Below are positions 45,476 to 57,562 of a stretch of 64,000 nt of DNA, piece by piece (within the stretch, counting starts at the first letter, position 1; each line of letters opens with the position of its first letter). The translations under genes were made by a program, and so were the position numbers. The stretch covers positions 310,001 through 374,000 of the forward strand of contig CAJSYZ010000008.1 of NCBI GenBank assembly GCA_910574455.1, given 5' to 3'. A model generated the notes under the pieces. The model had not been told where the DNA came from, did no database searches, and saw only the letters and a list, made by a program, of their open reading frames with translations. Source of the DNA: Trichaptum fuscoviolaceum (taxonomy: Eukaryota > Basidiomycota > Agaricomycetes > Hymenochaetales > Trichaptaceae).

Positions 45476-48160
45476 CTCTTCCTTAGTTTCCTAGTGAGGA
45501 GCTCGCAGGGTACGTGTGGTACCGTCTGCGCACACCCTGCACTACTCGGGAATACTGAACGCCCGTCAAACCAGGATTGAAGCTCGATTTGTGGTGCAAG
45601 ATCCCCCTCCTGGTCCGCTCAGGCCACACCGAACCAACCCCCGCGTGCTCGAACGGTTCTTCGGAGCTACAGCTTGACGAGCACGTCCACAAAGATGTAC
45701 ATAAGTTGTTCGGCGCGCTTGGATGTTCGTGCATGGGGCTAAGGACTGATAGACTTAGAGTATGCGAAGGTTCCGATGAGCATGGATGGTATCGGGGATA
45801 CTCCGATGACCTAGGACCCGTAAAGAGCCAGTGCAAACAGCTTGTGATAAGTCCTAATGCAAGTATCAGTGGGGCCTTCGGCCTTCGTATTCATTGCCTA
45901 CAATAAAACAATGACCGCATACGACATAATTAGTCTGTAGGTACTGGTGAGCTACCTACTACACTGGTATACGATGAAAGTATCGACGGACTCAACGTTG
46001 CCTTAGTTTGTTTAGATTGTTTTCGCCGTCGTGAGAGACAGAAGTCATGTATATCGTCTTCTTGAACACATGTGCGTGCATGCGCACGCTCAAGGAGGAG
46101 CCGAGCAGCTCATATCAGAGTAATTCCGTCTACCCTTGAAGCTCTACAGGGAGCGCTGGGGAAATCTTTAGTCGCATCACTGTACTAATCATGTATATTA
46201 TGGCTTACTTGAACAAGCTAGTGCAAACAGCTTCTGACAAGCTGCCATAAGAGTGTTTAAGTGGAACTTTTGTCGTCGAAGGGGTCGTTTTCAATGCTCA
46301 TAACACATCGAAACAATGAAGACTTACGGCAATTGCTGTCAAGGCCAAAGGTCACTATGCACCTGCAGATGGTAGTGAGCTAGATGCTACATTATAGTAT
46401 GATGCTGAATCGAAAGACTTACTATACCTTATTTCAAACAAATTTTTTTCGCCGTCGTGAGAGCCTGAGGCTTTATGGTCGTCTGGAACACATGTGAGCC
46501 CCTGCAGAAGGTTATAGAGTAGCTCACAGTACATAAGTATACCCAGCTACCCGCGACGCTCCAGAAGTAGCGTTGGCACACCACACCTACATGCACATCT
46601 TTAGAGAAATCGGTCACGCTAGGAGGTCTCCGTCTGCGGAGACGAGGTTTCTGACTAGCAGGCGCCAAAGAGAATCTACGGTGTTATGCACCGCTTTCGG
46701 TCCGGAATGGGGCAGAACTTGCATGTACATATAGTCCTCGATGCCCGCGACTCACGAAGGGCGTCACGGTACATATGGTTAATCACCAACTTCTAGATGA
46801 AGTATGCGTCCGCTTTCAGCTCACACAACCAAACTTGTGCGAGCCAATACCACGTAATACTTGTGACCAGGTGTTAAATTATCGGGCGGTTGGGAGTGAG
46901 GACGCGGACCATCCATTACATTTTTCCTGATCTGGAAGCCCACTCCTGAGGGGAGAAAATGCCTGAGCTCGGGGATAGTTAGAAACCGAGCAAAACATAC
47001 CATGCCTTCTTTTCCCGAGCCTTCCTCCATAAATTCGCTCCAGACAGGACGCGAGCCCCTTCCGCCTCCTCTTAGACTCTTTCCTTGCGTAGCGGCACTA
47101 TGCACAGTGTAGTGGTATCTCTGAGCGGAACTCGCCCGGCGATCGTGACTCTCTTGCTCAGCCGTTGATCGTCAATCTTGAGTTGAAGGGGAAGGAGAGC
47201 ATGTCTAAGTCACTGCTATGTGCAGGCTATACAATTCAGGAGTCAGAGTTGTCGGTCGTCCGTAAAATTCAGTAAACTAACTATACAGTATTGAATTTTT
47301 TTTTTTTCGTATTCTGGCAACCAGCGGCTGAAAACTTTTTCTTGATGATCCAAGTGAGTTCATAATGTACAAATGCCAATTGGGTGGTGGCGCAATGTAC
47401 TATGTGGTCGCTGCTCAGTTGCGGACTCGGACGAGTGCATTACTACGGAGACACAGAGGAGGAACCAGCCGTTAATCGTTAAGTCTCGAGGGCGGCCGTA
47501 ATGGGGAGTGTGTATAAATAAGCAGCTGACGAACGTTTGTGAGACTTGGGTAATTCATTATTGCTCGTAAGTTTTTGGGGTTCAAGAATGGTGTCGGCAG
47601 ATCGAAATGATGACTATAGTACCTAAGTTAAGAAATAGAAAGCTTGAGGCTGAACAGCTTTTGGGCCGTTGTAGTATGTAGAACGAACAGAGTATAAACA
47701 GCTATTCTTCCGAGGTTCACAGCGAAAAGAGCTCGAAGCGAAGAAGCGAAGAACGACGGGTGACCGCAAGAGTTGAATTGAGCGAAGCGGTGCGGAGGCA
47801 AAACGGCCGTTGCCGCTGCCAGCGCCCAGACCCTCGGCACGTTGTCGGCATGGCTTAGTATGGATATTATGACGTGTGTGATTGGCTGTGGGGTTATATA
47901 GGTATCGTACCAGCTTTGCTTTAGCGCTAAATAAACTGAAACTGAACTCATCTCATCATCCCCAATTATTTTGCTTTTTTCCATTGATTTCTCACCGCCG
48001 ACTCGTTCGACAACGGTCTCTAGCCTCAGGGATATATAAATTCGAATCCGTTTCCCCAACCGCTTTCACCGCAGGCCCATCCCTTCTCCTTTCCTTCTCT
48101 TCACGCCCTTCGCTGTACTTCTCCCACACACCGACAACGACAACGACGACGATAAGGACG
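45476..48160. other. Intergenic
   Basis: No convincing gene. It contains a direct repeat pair near 46010-46560. A 94-codon minus-strand frame at 46821-47105 has a Gly/Arg-rich start and no recognisable motif. A possible TATA (GTTATATAGG) at 47893 and a CT-rich stretch at 48060-48130 belong to the gene at 48161. Confidence 0.4.
46015..46560. repeat. Divergent direct repeat pair, period about 430 bp
   Basis: 46015-46140 and 46440-46560 share TTTTCGCCGTCGTGAGAG, GTCGTCT.GAACACATGTG and AGTA..TCCGTCTACCC-like blocks. The second copy is diverged. Confidence 0.5.
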
Positions 48161-48826
48161 ATGCTGCGCTCCATCCTTACCAAAGTTGCGAAGCCCATCG
48201 CACGCTCGTCACCAGCGGCGACGCGCGCCTTCCACTCGCCCTTCGCCGTCCTCTCCTCCGCCTCCGCACCCACCAATGCCTCCGCGCCGCTCACCACGCC
48301 CAGCACATCAGAGACAGCAACGGCGGCGACGGCGGCGTACGACCCAACTGCGGACCCGGACGTGCACGTCACGCCCGCTGGCACGCGCGCCTACGTCGTC
48401 TCGACGCCCGACCCCGCGCACACGCCATACGCCGTGCCCTCCGGCGCGTACCCCAACTCCTCGCCCTACGTGCACTCTCCTGGTGAGGCCCTTTCTGACT
48501 CTTCTAGCACCCCGGAGCGCATGCCTCTGCCGATGAGCAGCTCAACCAGCGCCGGACCCGCTCACCCACACACTACCTCTTCCCGCAGGCTTCCCACACA
48601 CCCAGCTGGCGTAGGCGCCTCCGCCGCCGTGCGCTTCCGCGGCGCGCCCGGCGCGATGCACGACATGGGCGGTTCGTATTCCGGTGAGGGGTTGGAGGAT
48701 GAGGAAGGGACGGTGTACCCGCGGAAGGAGGACGAGCTGCCGGACGTGAACCCGCCGCCGCTGTCGAAGGAGGGCGAGAGCTTTGGGAAGAAGGGGTTGG
48801 AGGGAGCGTGGAAGGCGCGCAAGTGA
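48161..48826 (+). CDS. Small hypothetical protein, probably mitochondrial
   Basis: Single exon, 221 residues. The start at 48161 is chosen because the next residues, MLRSILTKVAKPIARSS and TRAFHSPFAVLSS, form an Arg-rich, acid-free presequence typical of mitochondrial import with a cleavage-like RAFHS. The rest is polar and disordered, with two conserved-looking blocks: YVVSTPDPAHTPYAVPSGAY and, near the end, AAVRFRGAPGAM with a Gly/Tyr segment and WKARK terminus. I recall similar basidiomycete proteins of unknown function with this arrangement but cannot name a family. An apparent GTGAGG donor at 48483 does not give a sensible spliced frame, so the gene is left intronless. A TATA-like element and CT-rich leader precede it. 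Confidence 0.65.
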   Translation: MLRSILTKVAKPIARSSPAATRAFHSPFAVLSSASAPTNASAPLTTPSTSETATAATAAYDPTADPDVHVTPAGTRAYVVSTPDPAHTPYAVPSGAYPNSSPYVHSPGEALSDSSSTPERMPLPMSSSTSAGPAHPHTTSSRRLPTHPAGVGASAAVRFRGAPGAMHDMGGSYSGEGLEDEEGTVYPRKEDELPDVNPPPLSKEGESFGKKGLEGAWKARK

Positions 48827-51068
48827 TGCACCGCGATGAGCGTGCGGTCGTCGGCGAAGAACAACAGGAGAAAAAGAGAAGAAGAACCTAACGAATTGAT
48901 CAAAGCCTTATTTTTCCTTTACTTATGACCGTCTCATTGTACCAGTATATTCCCGCTCCCAAACATACATAGACTTACGCCGACTCGGCTCGAATCCTCG
49001 TTCCTAATCATGTCTCCTAATGTCTTTCACTCTTCATATGTAAACAATGTATTCTTTGCGCCCCCAGAGTTCTCCACGTCTCTTCTCATTCTGTTCTTTG
49101 CGTGTGAGTGGGTGGGAGTGAAGACGCGCTGTTCTGCGGCCGTTGAGCGGAGCCTGGCTGAGCCTGAGCGCATACAGTCACTGGGATGGCTACCAAGATG
49201 ACTACCTACTAGTCAACAACATCATCTTTCCTGCCTCCCACCAACTGTTCGTTCACCTTCACAAACGCACCCGATATTTGAAAGCTGCTTTCAGCTGAGA
49301 GAAGGTCTTTAACTCAAACCACTGCACATATGTTGCATGCACTCTAAAGACAATGATCAATTGTCTAATAAGTGACGGTCAGTCACTACATCTAATGGAA
49401 ACACCTCCCTTCAAGTTTTCCTGTCGGGCCAGCTCACAATCCATCATCATCACCCCAAAAACCCCAGGCCCCCGGCATGCACGTACACACAGCCCGAATA
49501 ATGAATGCCTTACAAGTAAGTGCATATACGAGCAAACTGTCAAACGCCGCCGCCCACTGGCAATAGCATACTATCATTCACCCAGTCACCCCACATAAGT
49601 ATTTCCAATGCACAATGTACAATCATGATGTCCGATGTCTATTTATGATAAAGTGAAAATTACTAAAGGTACGAAGATACGAAGAGCAGACCGTAGATCG
49701 TAGACCGGACCTGCAGCCCAGATTGCCCGAAACTGATTCGTTGGCACTGACTCGCAGTGTCTTACTTAGTATACTTTCTCGATTCTTACAAAGGTTTGCG
49801 ATCAAGAAACTATCTGGTATACACAAGACTTCGCGTTCTCAACCAAGCTCATTGGCACTATCAAACCTCCTCAATCCTCAGTCCTCACTCCCCACACATC
49901 ACTCAAAACCACTCACTCCAATCACCCAAACAGACAAAAAACAAACAAACAAACAAAAGAAAAACCAAGTTCTAATTACCGCCCCTAGCCAGAGGAAACG
50001 GAGTCGTGGTGTAATAAGTAAGATGTACACAAGGCTCGTTTTGCTCGATATATACTGTATATACTGTACTGTACGGCCACGGCCACGGTATGAGAATTCC
50101 ACCCGCGCTCAGGTAACCACATCGAACCGACGGACACCGACACGTTACGCCCGAATGGGCAAAGACCAGTCGGAGGGCGACCTTGACCATCACCGTAAAA
50201 GCGCGTTCGACCAACACACGCAACGTAAATGCACAAAAATGAACCCGTTAACTGCAATAAAACACATCAAAAAAGCAAGGGGACATTAAAGAACAGTGTT
50301 TAAAGCGGGCGAGAGCAAGAGAGAGAGATATAAAAAAACCTACTACTATACACGTGTAAGAAAAGAAAATAGAGAAAAGCTGAACAATAATAGGTGGTAA
50401 AAAGAGAAGAAGTGCGAGCCCAGAGCCGAGTATTGCATGCATGCACAGTTGCTTGATTGCCATGGGGAGATGAGGGGGATGGGGTGGAAGCTTGCAGTGA
50501 GGATATATGCAGGTCGACAGCGCAGATAATAGCAGTTAATAGATGGTTAGAAAAAAACGAGTCAAAAATTGGAAAAAAGAATGTTGAATAGGATAAGAGG
50601 AGGGGACGTAGGAAAAGGAGTGAGTGAAGGCGGCATGAAATGAGCGTTGGTGAGGTCGAGATTTCGTACAGGATTGCGGATTGCGGATAATGTCTTTGCT
50701 GTGGTTTCGTTACACAGATATTGGACCGAGGTGAAATAAACGAGGAAGGTGACGATGAGGACGTTGCGGACGACGTTGAACATTGAACGTGCGATGCGGT
50801 GTATGCAGTTGGTTATGAATAAGGAAATATGCGTGCGTGATGGGACGTGGAGGACGTAGAGTCGTGAAGAGCGTGTCCTGGAAGTCGACTGCCAACGGAG
50901 GAAGGAGTGAGCGCACTCCGGGTAACGAGTGACCTCGACGTCAGAGTGTCCTACACGAAAAGCTGAGGTCCATAAACCGTCCCACAAAGAATACATTCAG
51001 AAACAAATGTCTCAGCTCACCATTCGCCTCCTCCCTCCGCTCCCAGAAACCAGAGTTTCCCAATCGGT
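48827..51068. other. Intergenic, convergent 3' region
   Basis: Lies between the 3' ends of the 48161 gene (plus) and casein kinase (minus). It contains a CAAAC-type simple repeat (49940-49970). No gene recognised. Confidence 0.4.
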
Positions 51069-53592
51069 TCACCCGCGGCAGCAAAGTAAATCAAAGAACC
51101 CGCCGCCGCGCTTCTTCGTCCCCATCATCGACTCCTGCTGCATCCCCCTTTGGTCCATACCCGCTCCAGCGAGCCCAACGCCACCACCGCCGCCGTAGAT
51201 CATCTCCCCGGGCTTCGGCATGCTCAGCCCGCGCTGCATCGTCGGCGGCAGCGTCGCGTTGTAGCTGCCCCCGCCGTTCGTCACGTACGGGCTCGTCCCG
51301 CGCTCCGTGCCGGTGCCGCCCCCGCCCAGCGCGACGTTCGACCCTGACTGCGCCGCCATGCCTGTGCCGTCCCCGGGTATGGGCGGCAACGGAGAGTTGG
51401 ACGTTGTGCGCGGGAACGGCCCGCCCATGTCGACACGTGCACCGCCGCCATTCGGAGTGATAGGGCTTGCGCTGGCACTCGCGTACGGATGCGTCCCACC
51501 GTTCGCTGGCGTCGTAGTCCCGTTCGGTGTGACAGTACCCGACAGGCCGTTCGTGTCCGTTCTCAGGTGTCTTGACGCCGGCGCAATCGGCTGCACGCTC
51601 ATGCTAACCTCCCTCGACGGTAGGTTGGCGATTGCGCCAGAGCCCTGCTGATTCCTCCGCACGCGTTCGCGCTCCTTCACCTGTGCCGCCGCAGGTGCGA
51701 GAATGATCGGCTGCCCGTTCGCTGCTTGTGGCGATGCCGCATCTGTCGGTCTTGACCGCCTCGCGTGCTCCCGATGCCGGTGTTCGCGCTGCTGATGTGC
51801 GTGCAATGCTGCTGCCGTTTGTTGGGACTTCGATCCATACTCCCAGCCCTTTCCGCCATTAAGCAGACACCAGTCGAACACACGATCATCCTGCTCGCCG
51901 ATATTCTTCAGCACTTTGTAGAAAAGGTCCCGCAGGAAATCGTAGTCCGGAGACTCCTCGAAGCCAAGTTTGCGAACATAGTTCATGTAGATGGCAAATT
52001 CCTCTGATGATGCATCAACATTGAGTTTGGACTCAAAAGTAGGTGAAGATATGAAAACACACCAGGGAATCCCTCGCATAGATCATTAATCGCAGTAGTC
52101 TGCTTCTTCTCGCCGATTTTCTCATACTTTTGCTTGTTCGTCGCGGCCTTCAGTCCTTGCCAGGGCAGGCCACCACGGAGGAAGTACATGAACACATGTC
52201 CTAACGACTCCATGTCATCTCGTCGCGATTGTTCTGCATTCCATACCCAATGTCAATCAGTTCCCGCAATTCCCATCCATTCCATGACCAGCCAAACGTA
52301 GATCACGACCAATAAGTCCGTAATTCACCCAGAGTTAAGATTTCGGTAAAGGAGACATTAGTACACGAATTTGACGTAAAGTTCAATGAAAGACAACAGA
52401 CCTCGCCCCAGATGCGTGTTGATGCTCATATAACGAGCAGTCCCACTCAAACTCTTGCGCTCGCGGTAAGGGATGTGCTGCTTCGTCTTGGGGTCCTGGT
52501 AATGCTTCGCCATGCCGAAGTCTAGAAGGCACAAATGTCGCGTGAGCCACGAGACAAGATGAAAGAGGCAGTGATAGATGAGACATAATAAGGTGCGGAT
52601 GTCAGCGGAGAAGAAGCCGGGGTGAAGGGGGAGAGTAAGGGATGACGTTTATGAAACACACAACAGAAGCGACCCATTAAAATGAAGTCTTACTTAGCAT
52701 AGACTTGAAACTGAGGAAGTGGGACGATAGTAGGAATGAAGGATAAAGCAGCAGAAAGAATGATGAATAGGACGAAAACATACCAATGAGATAGATTGTG
52801 CTAGCATTCTTCGTCGCTGGAGGGCCGATGAGGAAGTTATCTGGCTTGATATCGCGGTAAATGAGCGATTTGTTGTGTACACTCTCGATGCGAGAAATCT
52901 AGGCACGATGTGGGCGTTAAAGGCTGTGCAACTCAATTGAAGATAGTAGATACGGACCATCTGTAGGGCAAGCATGCAGACGGTTTTGATGGAAAACTTG
53001 CGCCCGCACATGTCGAAGAGGTCCTCGAGGTTGGGTCCGAGCAGGTCGATGACAAGCACGTTGTGCAGGCCTTCCTGCCCAAAGTAATGGACTTGTGGGA
53101 TGCCCTCTGCCACATTGGAGGAGAGACGAGGAGAATGGTGCAAGGCAATGAGTATCGACAGACGACTTCAACCAAAGTGAACTAACCGAGCCCGCGTAGC
53201 GTCCTGTAGCTCCTGTACTCGTCCCGTAATTGTGGCGCATCGCTTTTTCTCGGTTCCTAAAGGAATGCGAGTTGCGATAAATGGACAGAATCAATCAACG
53301 ACTGTGCCATCATAATGCGAGGGAGTCTATACATACAAACTTGATGGCGACGAGTCTGCGACTTTGGGGTCTCAAATCTTCACCTGCATCATCCAAAGAT
53401 CATCAGAAAGCCTTCCATATAAGCCTGAGAGCAAGACTTGCCAGCGAAAACGACACCAAAGCTGCCCTCGCCGATTTTCTTGTCGACACGGAAGTGGCCG
53501 CCCACGACAGGACTTGAGCCGCCGCTGGACTGCGAATTGTTGCTGCTCGACGATATAACGTGCGTCTGTGATGGCGTGGCCATTGCATCCAA
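51069..53592 (-). CDS. Casein kinase 1, Yck-type membrane-anchored
   Basis: Eight exons: 53592-53442, 53383-53337, 53256-53187, 53106-52958, 52898-52784, 52521-52402, 52233-52063 and 52003-51069, giving 585 residues. Kinase hallmarks: glycine loop [11 protein letters not shown] (41-51), catalytic Lys in VAIKF (K65), YRDIKPDN with D155, DFGMA at 178-180, and the CK1-specific SINTHLG and [19 protein letters not shown]. The domain ends in LNNGKGWE-like [12 protein letters not shown] long Gln/Pro/Gly/Ser-rich tail follows and the protein ends LLCCRG; a C-terminal Cys pair is palmitoylated in yeast Yck1/2 and holds them at the plasma membrane. Intron 1 starts with GC, not GT. The last intron was placed so that EGFP joins [12 protein letters not shown] as in the family. 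Role: Ser/Thr phosphorylation in nutrient sensing, endocytosis and morphogenesis (known for Yck proteins). Confidence 0.9.
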
Positions 53593-55109
53593 TCCGACCG
53601 TGTATTGCTATGAAATTTTGAGGGAATATTGGAGGGAAATACTGGAGGAGAAGGGGAGGACAGTGAGGAGGATGAGGAGAGGAAGGAAGTGAGGAAGTGC
53701 GCAACGAAGCCGATATTGCTGTGCGCCTGCGCCCCGTAGCTCGACCAAAAATGGTGGCCACCGTAGAAATAAAACAATCATGGGTTCCCACGACTAATAA
53801 CTTAAATTAACTCCTTTTGGGCATGTGCCGAGCTCGGCACCCTCGGCTTTGGACCCGAGGACCTCGTGGATCAGAAGAAAGAAAAACACGTTCAAACCTT
53901 TCTCCCATCCTCACCATCTCCTGTCTTCTTACTGGAGACTATCACAAAAAGCTGCATGTCTCCTAAAGTCTCACAAATGGCCTGGGACATTGAACGTTTT
54001 CCTATCTTTTGTCTGTGGACTGACTAGCACTGGTAACCAGACGAAATATATCTCAATTGTCCTCGTTGTCATACTCCGCCAGCGCCGCGCTGTGGTGCAC
54101 ATTGCGTCAAAACACATATCATCAAGCCTGAACAAGACTTTGGGCGAAAAAGCTACATTGTCTTATCACATCTCTGTCCACGTGCTCGAGGCTTTGTGAA
54201 ACGTAAATCATCCACATATTACTCTTGGTGGCTTGCAGACGCAGCCCTGCTCTTTATATGAAACCTTCGTCGACAGCGATGGGAACGGTGGTCCAGCTGA
54301 TCTGTGGTTTACTCGTACCGAGTACCGATTACGCGTTTCCGGCCCTCATCAAGATTTCTATTGCCCCAAAACGTTTTCAACACGTCTGGCTTTTGCACAA
54401 TTTTCTTCTAGACTGAATGACTTCTTTGTTAACTGCTACGAAGGGACTTCAAAAGGAGCTAGCATCGCCGATCGCTATTAATGAAGTAGAATATCTCTGG
54501 AGCAAAGTTCTCGCCATCTTCCGACCCTTTCTTTGCCACTCGCCGTGCCTTCCTGGAGATCCCTGAGTTTGTTTTCCCAATCTCAGCATGGCCGCATGCC
54601 AGTGTATAGGGATTCACCCGTTCCGCCCTCAGTACTTCAATTCCATCTCGAGGAGAAACCCTTCTCCGCGTAAATGGATCTAAATACCTGCTCTCGAGAA
54701 TGCAACCAAGGACTGTAACCGAGGGATGTGCGTCCTTAGTCCATCACAGCACCTTTTTAGGTCTTTCAGTTCTGTCTAAAATGGGACGTTGAGAGAGACG
54801 ACTCACGAAAAGGAGCGTAGAGCCGTTCAGAAAAGGGTACACATGGTAGACAGAGAGGACGTAGATAACTATGAGTATAAAACAACCGCTAGAATCCATT
54901 AAAGAATATCTGGTTACTTTCTGGACTAAAGGTTGGAGAATGAACTACATACGAGAAGAGCGGATGGCAGGCAGTGGATATGTGATGATCATGATAGCAT
55001 CAATATGTCAGATTATACTTTCAAAAGTCGTCGATAATCAAGGATACAGTAAATTGAAACACTCTATAGATCTCCAAGCACACAACCTCTAACTTCTTCG
55101 ACACACCAA
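53593..55109. other. Intergenic
   Basis: 5' side of casein kinase and 3' side of the HAD gene. No gene recognised. Confidence 0.4.
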
Positions 55110-56323
55110 TTAAAACTGGACAGTGAACTCAAGCTCTTCCTCCCCTTCGGCCCCTTCCTTCTGTACGACCCGAGCGGTCACGCTCTGCATGTTGGGGATA
55201 ACCCAGTTGGCCCCACAGTCGTCAATCTGTTCGCGCTGGTGGCTCGTGCACACCGCAATGACCTTAGCGCCCGAGGCGACACCAGCCCTTATGCCCGAGG
55301 GCGAGTCCTCGAAAATAACGCAGCGCTTGGCGTCGTATCCAAGGCACGAGGCAGCGAGGAGGAACGGGTCTGGGAAAGGCTTGCCTCGGAGGAGGCGCGG
55401 GTCGTCTGCTGTGATTGTAGTCGGGGGAGGAGTGATTCCGACGCGTGTCATCGCGCCATGAGCTGTAGATAAATCCTTGTCAGAAACGAGTTTAATGAAT
55501 ATAAGGAAGTTAACGTACCGTACGTCTTAGCGCCGCTTGTAGCAACCGCCCATCGGCCTTCAGGTAGGCTATCGATCATCTTCCGAACCCCGGGCAGGAT
55601 TCTAATGCTCCGGTCGACGCCGTCAGCCTCAACGTTCCAGGCGTTCTTTACCTCCCTAGCAATCTCCTTGCTGTCAACGCCGGGGAGCGAGTCGAGAGCA
55701 GCGAGGCCACAGTCCGCGACCTCTAGTGATGAGGAGTTGAGCGTCGCGAGGGAGAGCATGCAAGAGAGACGCGTCGCGAAGCTCGGCCGGCGCTCTCGTG
55801 TGTCTTGGACGATATCCGGGAGAGAGAGGGTATCGGACGCAGGCGAGGTTAAGGTAGACGTGGTGCGGGAGCTGGATGTAAGGGAGGGGGTAGACGCGCC
55901 AGAGCTCGAATTGCTCCTTGGTGGGCCGGGCGGTGGGGCTAACAGCGACAGACTAGCCGTCCGCCCGTGCATCACCACCGCCTCCCTCTTCACCTTCTTT
56001 GCATACTCATCCGCAAAATCAAGGATGCTCTGCTCGAAGAGTTCGACCTCGCGTTCCATCTCGTGATCCTTGATCTCGGGGCGAAGCTCGCGGAGATTGT
56101 CGATCGCGCGTTTTCCATGCGTCGCGGCGATAACCTCGGCTGGTGAGAGACCGAGAGACGTCGCAACGGCTGTCCATGCCGCCTCGACGGCAGCTATGGA
56201 ATCGGTCAGCGTGCCATCCTAGATGTGCGCCATTAGGAAACAGTGTACAATGAGCAAGGAAAGAGGACGAACCATGTCAAAGAGAACGGCATCTGCGCGG
56301 AAGGTCACTGTCTGAGGAGACAT
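55110..56323 (-). CDS. HAD-superfamily sugar/glycerol-phosphate phosphatase
   Basis: Three exons: 56323-56273, 56218-55519 and 55462-55110, giving 367 residues. Motif I FDMDGTLTDS (D16 nucleophile, D18) is split by intron 1. Motif II is VATSGA before the second intron, motif III RGKPFPDPF contains K278, and motif IV VIFEDSPSGI contains E302-D303. The last exon opens with AHGAMTRVGI, the arrangement of the GPP1/2 and DOG-type phosphatases that make glycerol or hydrolyse 2-deoxyglucose-6-phosphate. The cap region holds a Ser/Thr/Pro-rich stretch of about 90 residues (roughly 100-190), which explains the length compared with about 250 in yeast GPP1. No signal peptide, so cytosolic. The substrate cannot be fixed from sequence. 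Confidence 0.8.
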
Positions 56324-56689
56324 GACAGTTAAGGGCAGCGATTGAGTATAGCGATGGGGTATGGGACTATGCGGCGAGGGCAGACTAGCTGACCAGTGAG
56401 GAGTAAGAGAGAGGGAGATGTTGCGTTATCCTAAGGAATTTGTCTGGAATTTATACAGGATGGGGGCTGGTAACGAACGTGCCCAAGGATGAGCAGAATA
56501 TGCAGTTTGAGACAGAATTCGAATTCAGCCTGGTTGGAGCAGATACCAACACTTAGTGGCTGGTTCCTCCTCTCTGCCTCCGTAGTAATGCACTCATCCG
56601 CGACTGAGCAGCGACTGCATCGCTAGACCACCCAGCTGGCATTTCTAAATTATGGATGTATTGATCAACAACAGCATAAGTGCATAGCA
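56324..56689. other. Intergenic, upstream of HAD gene
   Basis: No gene recognised. Probable promoter region of the phosphatase. Confidence 0.35.
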
Positions 56690-56905
56690 GATCATGAAAA
56701 TCGATATGATCAGTTTGCTGAATTTCCCGGACGAACGCCGACGACTTTGGCTGTATGAATCGTATGCTCCGGTGACTCTTTTCCCCCTTCGAGTGGAAAT
56801 GGTCGACTGCAGTCAAAAATAAAGGCCAAAAGAAATTAGAACACCGGGCGAGTTCCGCTCAGAGACAGCACTGGTGCCATTATGTAAGGAGAGAAGTCGG
56901 AAGGA
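56690..56905. repeat. Segmental duplicate with empty hAT site
   Basis: Homologous to 57408-57562 joined directly to 58750-58840. The sequence CACCGGGC occurs once here (56842-56849) where the other copy carries the element between two such octamers. Confidence 0.85.
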
Positions 56906-57027
56906 TACGCGTCGTGTTTGGAGCGAGCAAAGATGAAAGCGCGGTATGTTTTGAACGGCTGGTAGCTATCCCCGAGGTCAGGCGTTTCCGCTTAGGAGTC
57001 GGTTGCCAGCGAACTGAAAGATGCTGA

Positions 57028-57562
57028 GTGGTATACGCTCACAAAATTCTGATTATACAAGCTGAAAAATGGTTGCGCAAGCTGGTGAATGAACCCATGC
57101 TCTCGCCCCTCGCGAGTCGCAAGCATTTCGGGGAAGCAGGGAAAGCTCTGAGAATGGCGAGAATGCTTCCGTCGGTGATGAGGGGGATGATGTGCGCACG
57201 CGGGTTCGAAGAGTTCGCCAACGGCGGGGAGGGAGATTGAGATTGTGGTGTCGATGGCTCTGGCGGCGATTCGTTCGTTGGAACTGGAGTCTGTTCGGGA
57301 GGCGAGCTTGATGACGTGGGTCCTCCTGCATACTCGGTGTCGTCCTCATAGGGGAAGGGGTTGTAGTCCGTCGAAGAAGAGCAAAGGAGAGTCGCAGAAG
57401 AGCATAGAAAATCATGATGATCGATATCATCAGTTTGTTGAATTTCACGGCCGACTGCCGCTCTACCTGTATGAATCGTACGTCGCGGTGGCTCTTCTTC
57501 CCCTTCGAGTTGAAGTGGCCAACTGCAGCCAAAAAAGGGCCAAAGAGAATGGAACACCGGGC
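57028..57562. other. Open but unidentified region left of the hAT insertion
   Basis: The minus strand has a 184-codon frame (57039-57593) rich in Ser, Pro and Thr, and an overlapping one of 182 codons. Its upstream part is duplicated at 56690-56830. It may be the remains of the gene interrupted by the element. No motif is recognised. Confidence 0.35.

Noticed and set aside
46821..47105. 94-codon minus-strand frame
   Set aside because: No recognisable domain, signal peptide or promoter; length is within chance expectation.
47628..48059. 143-codon minus-strand frame upstream of the 48161 gene
   Set aside because: Covers the promoter and leader of the plus-strand gene, no motif, no splice context.
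48483..48588. Possible intron in the mitochondrial-type gene (GTGAGG ... CAG)
   Set aside because: Removing it shifts the frame into an early stop; the unspliced frame runs on into the conserved-looking C-terminus.
52034..52062. 29-nt intron joining GFPG to [12 protein letters not shown] in casein kinase
   Set aside because: Too short for a spliceosomal intron; the 59-nt intron 52004-52062 gives the family sequence FPEEFAIY.
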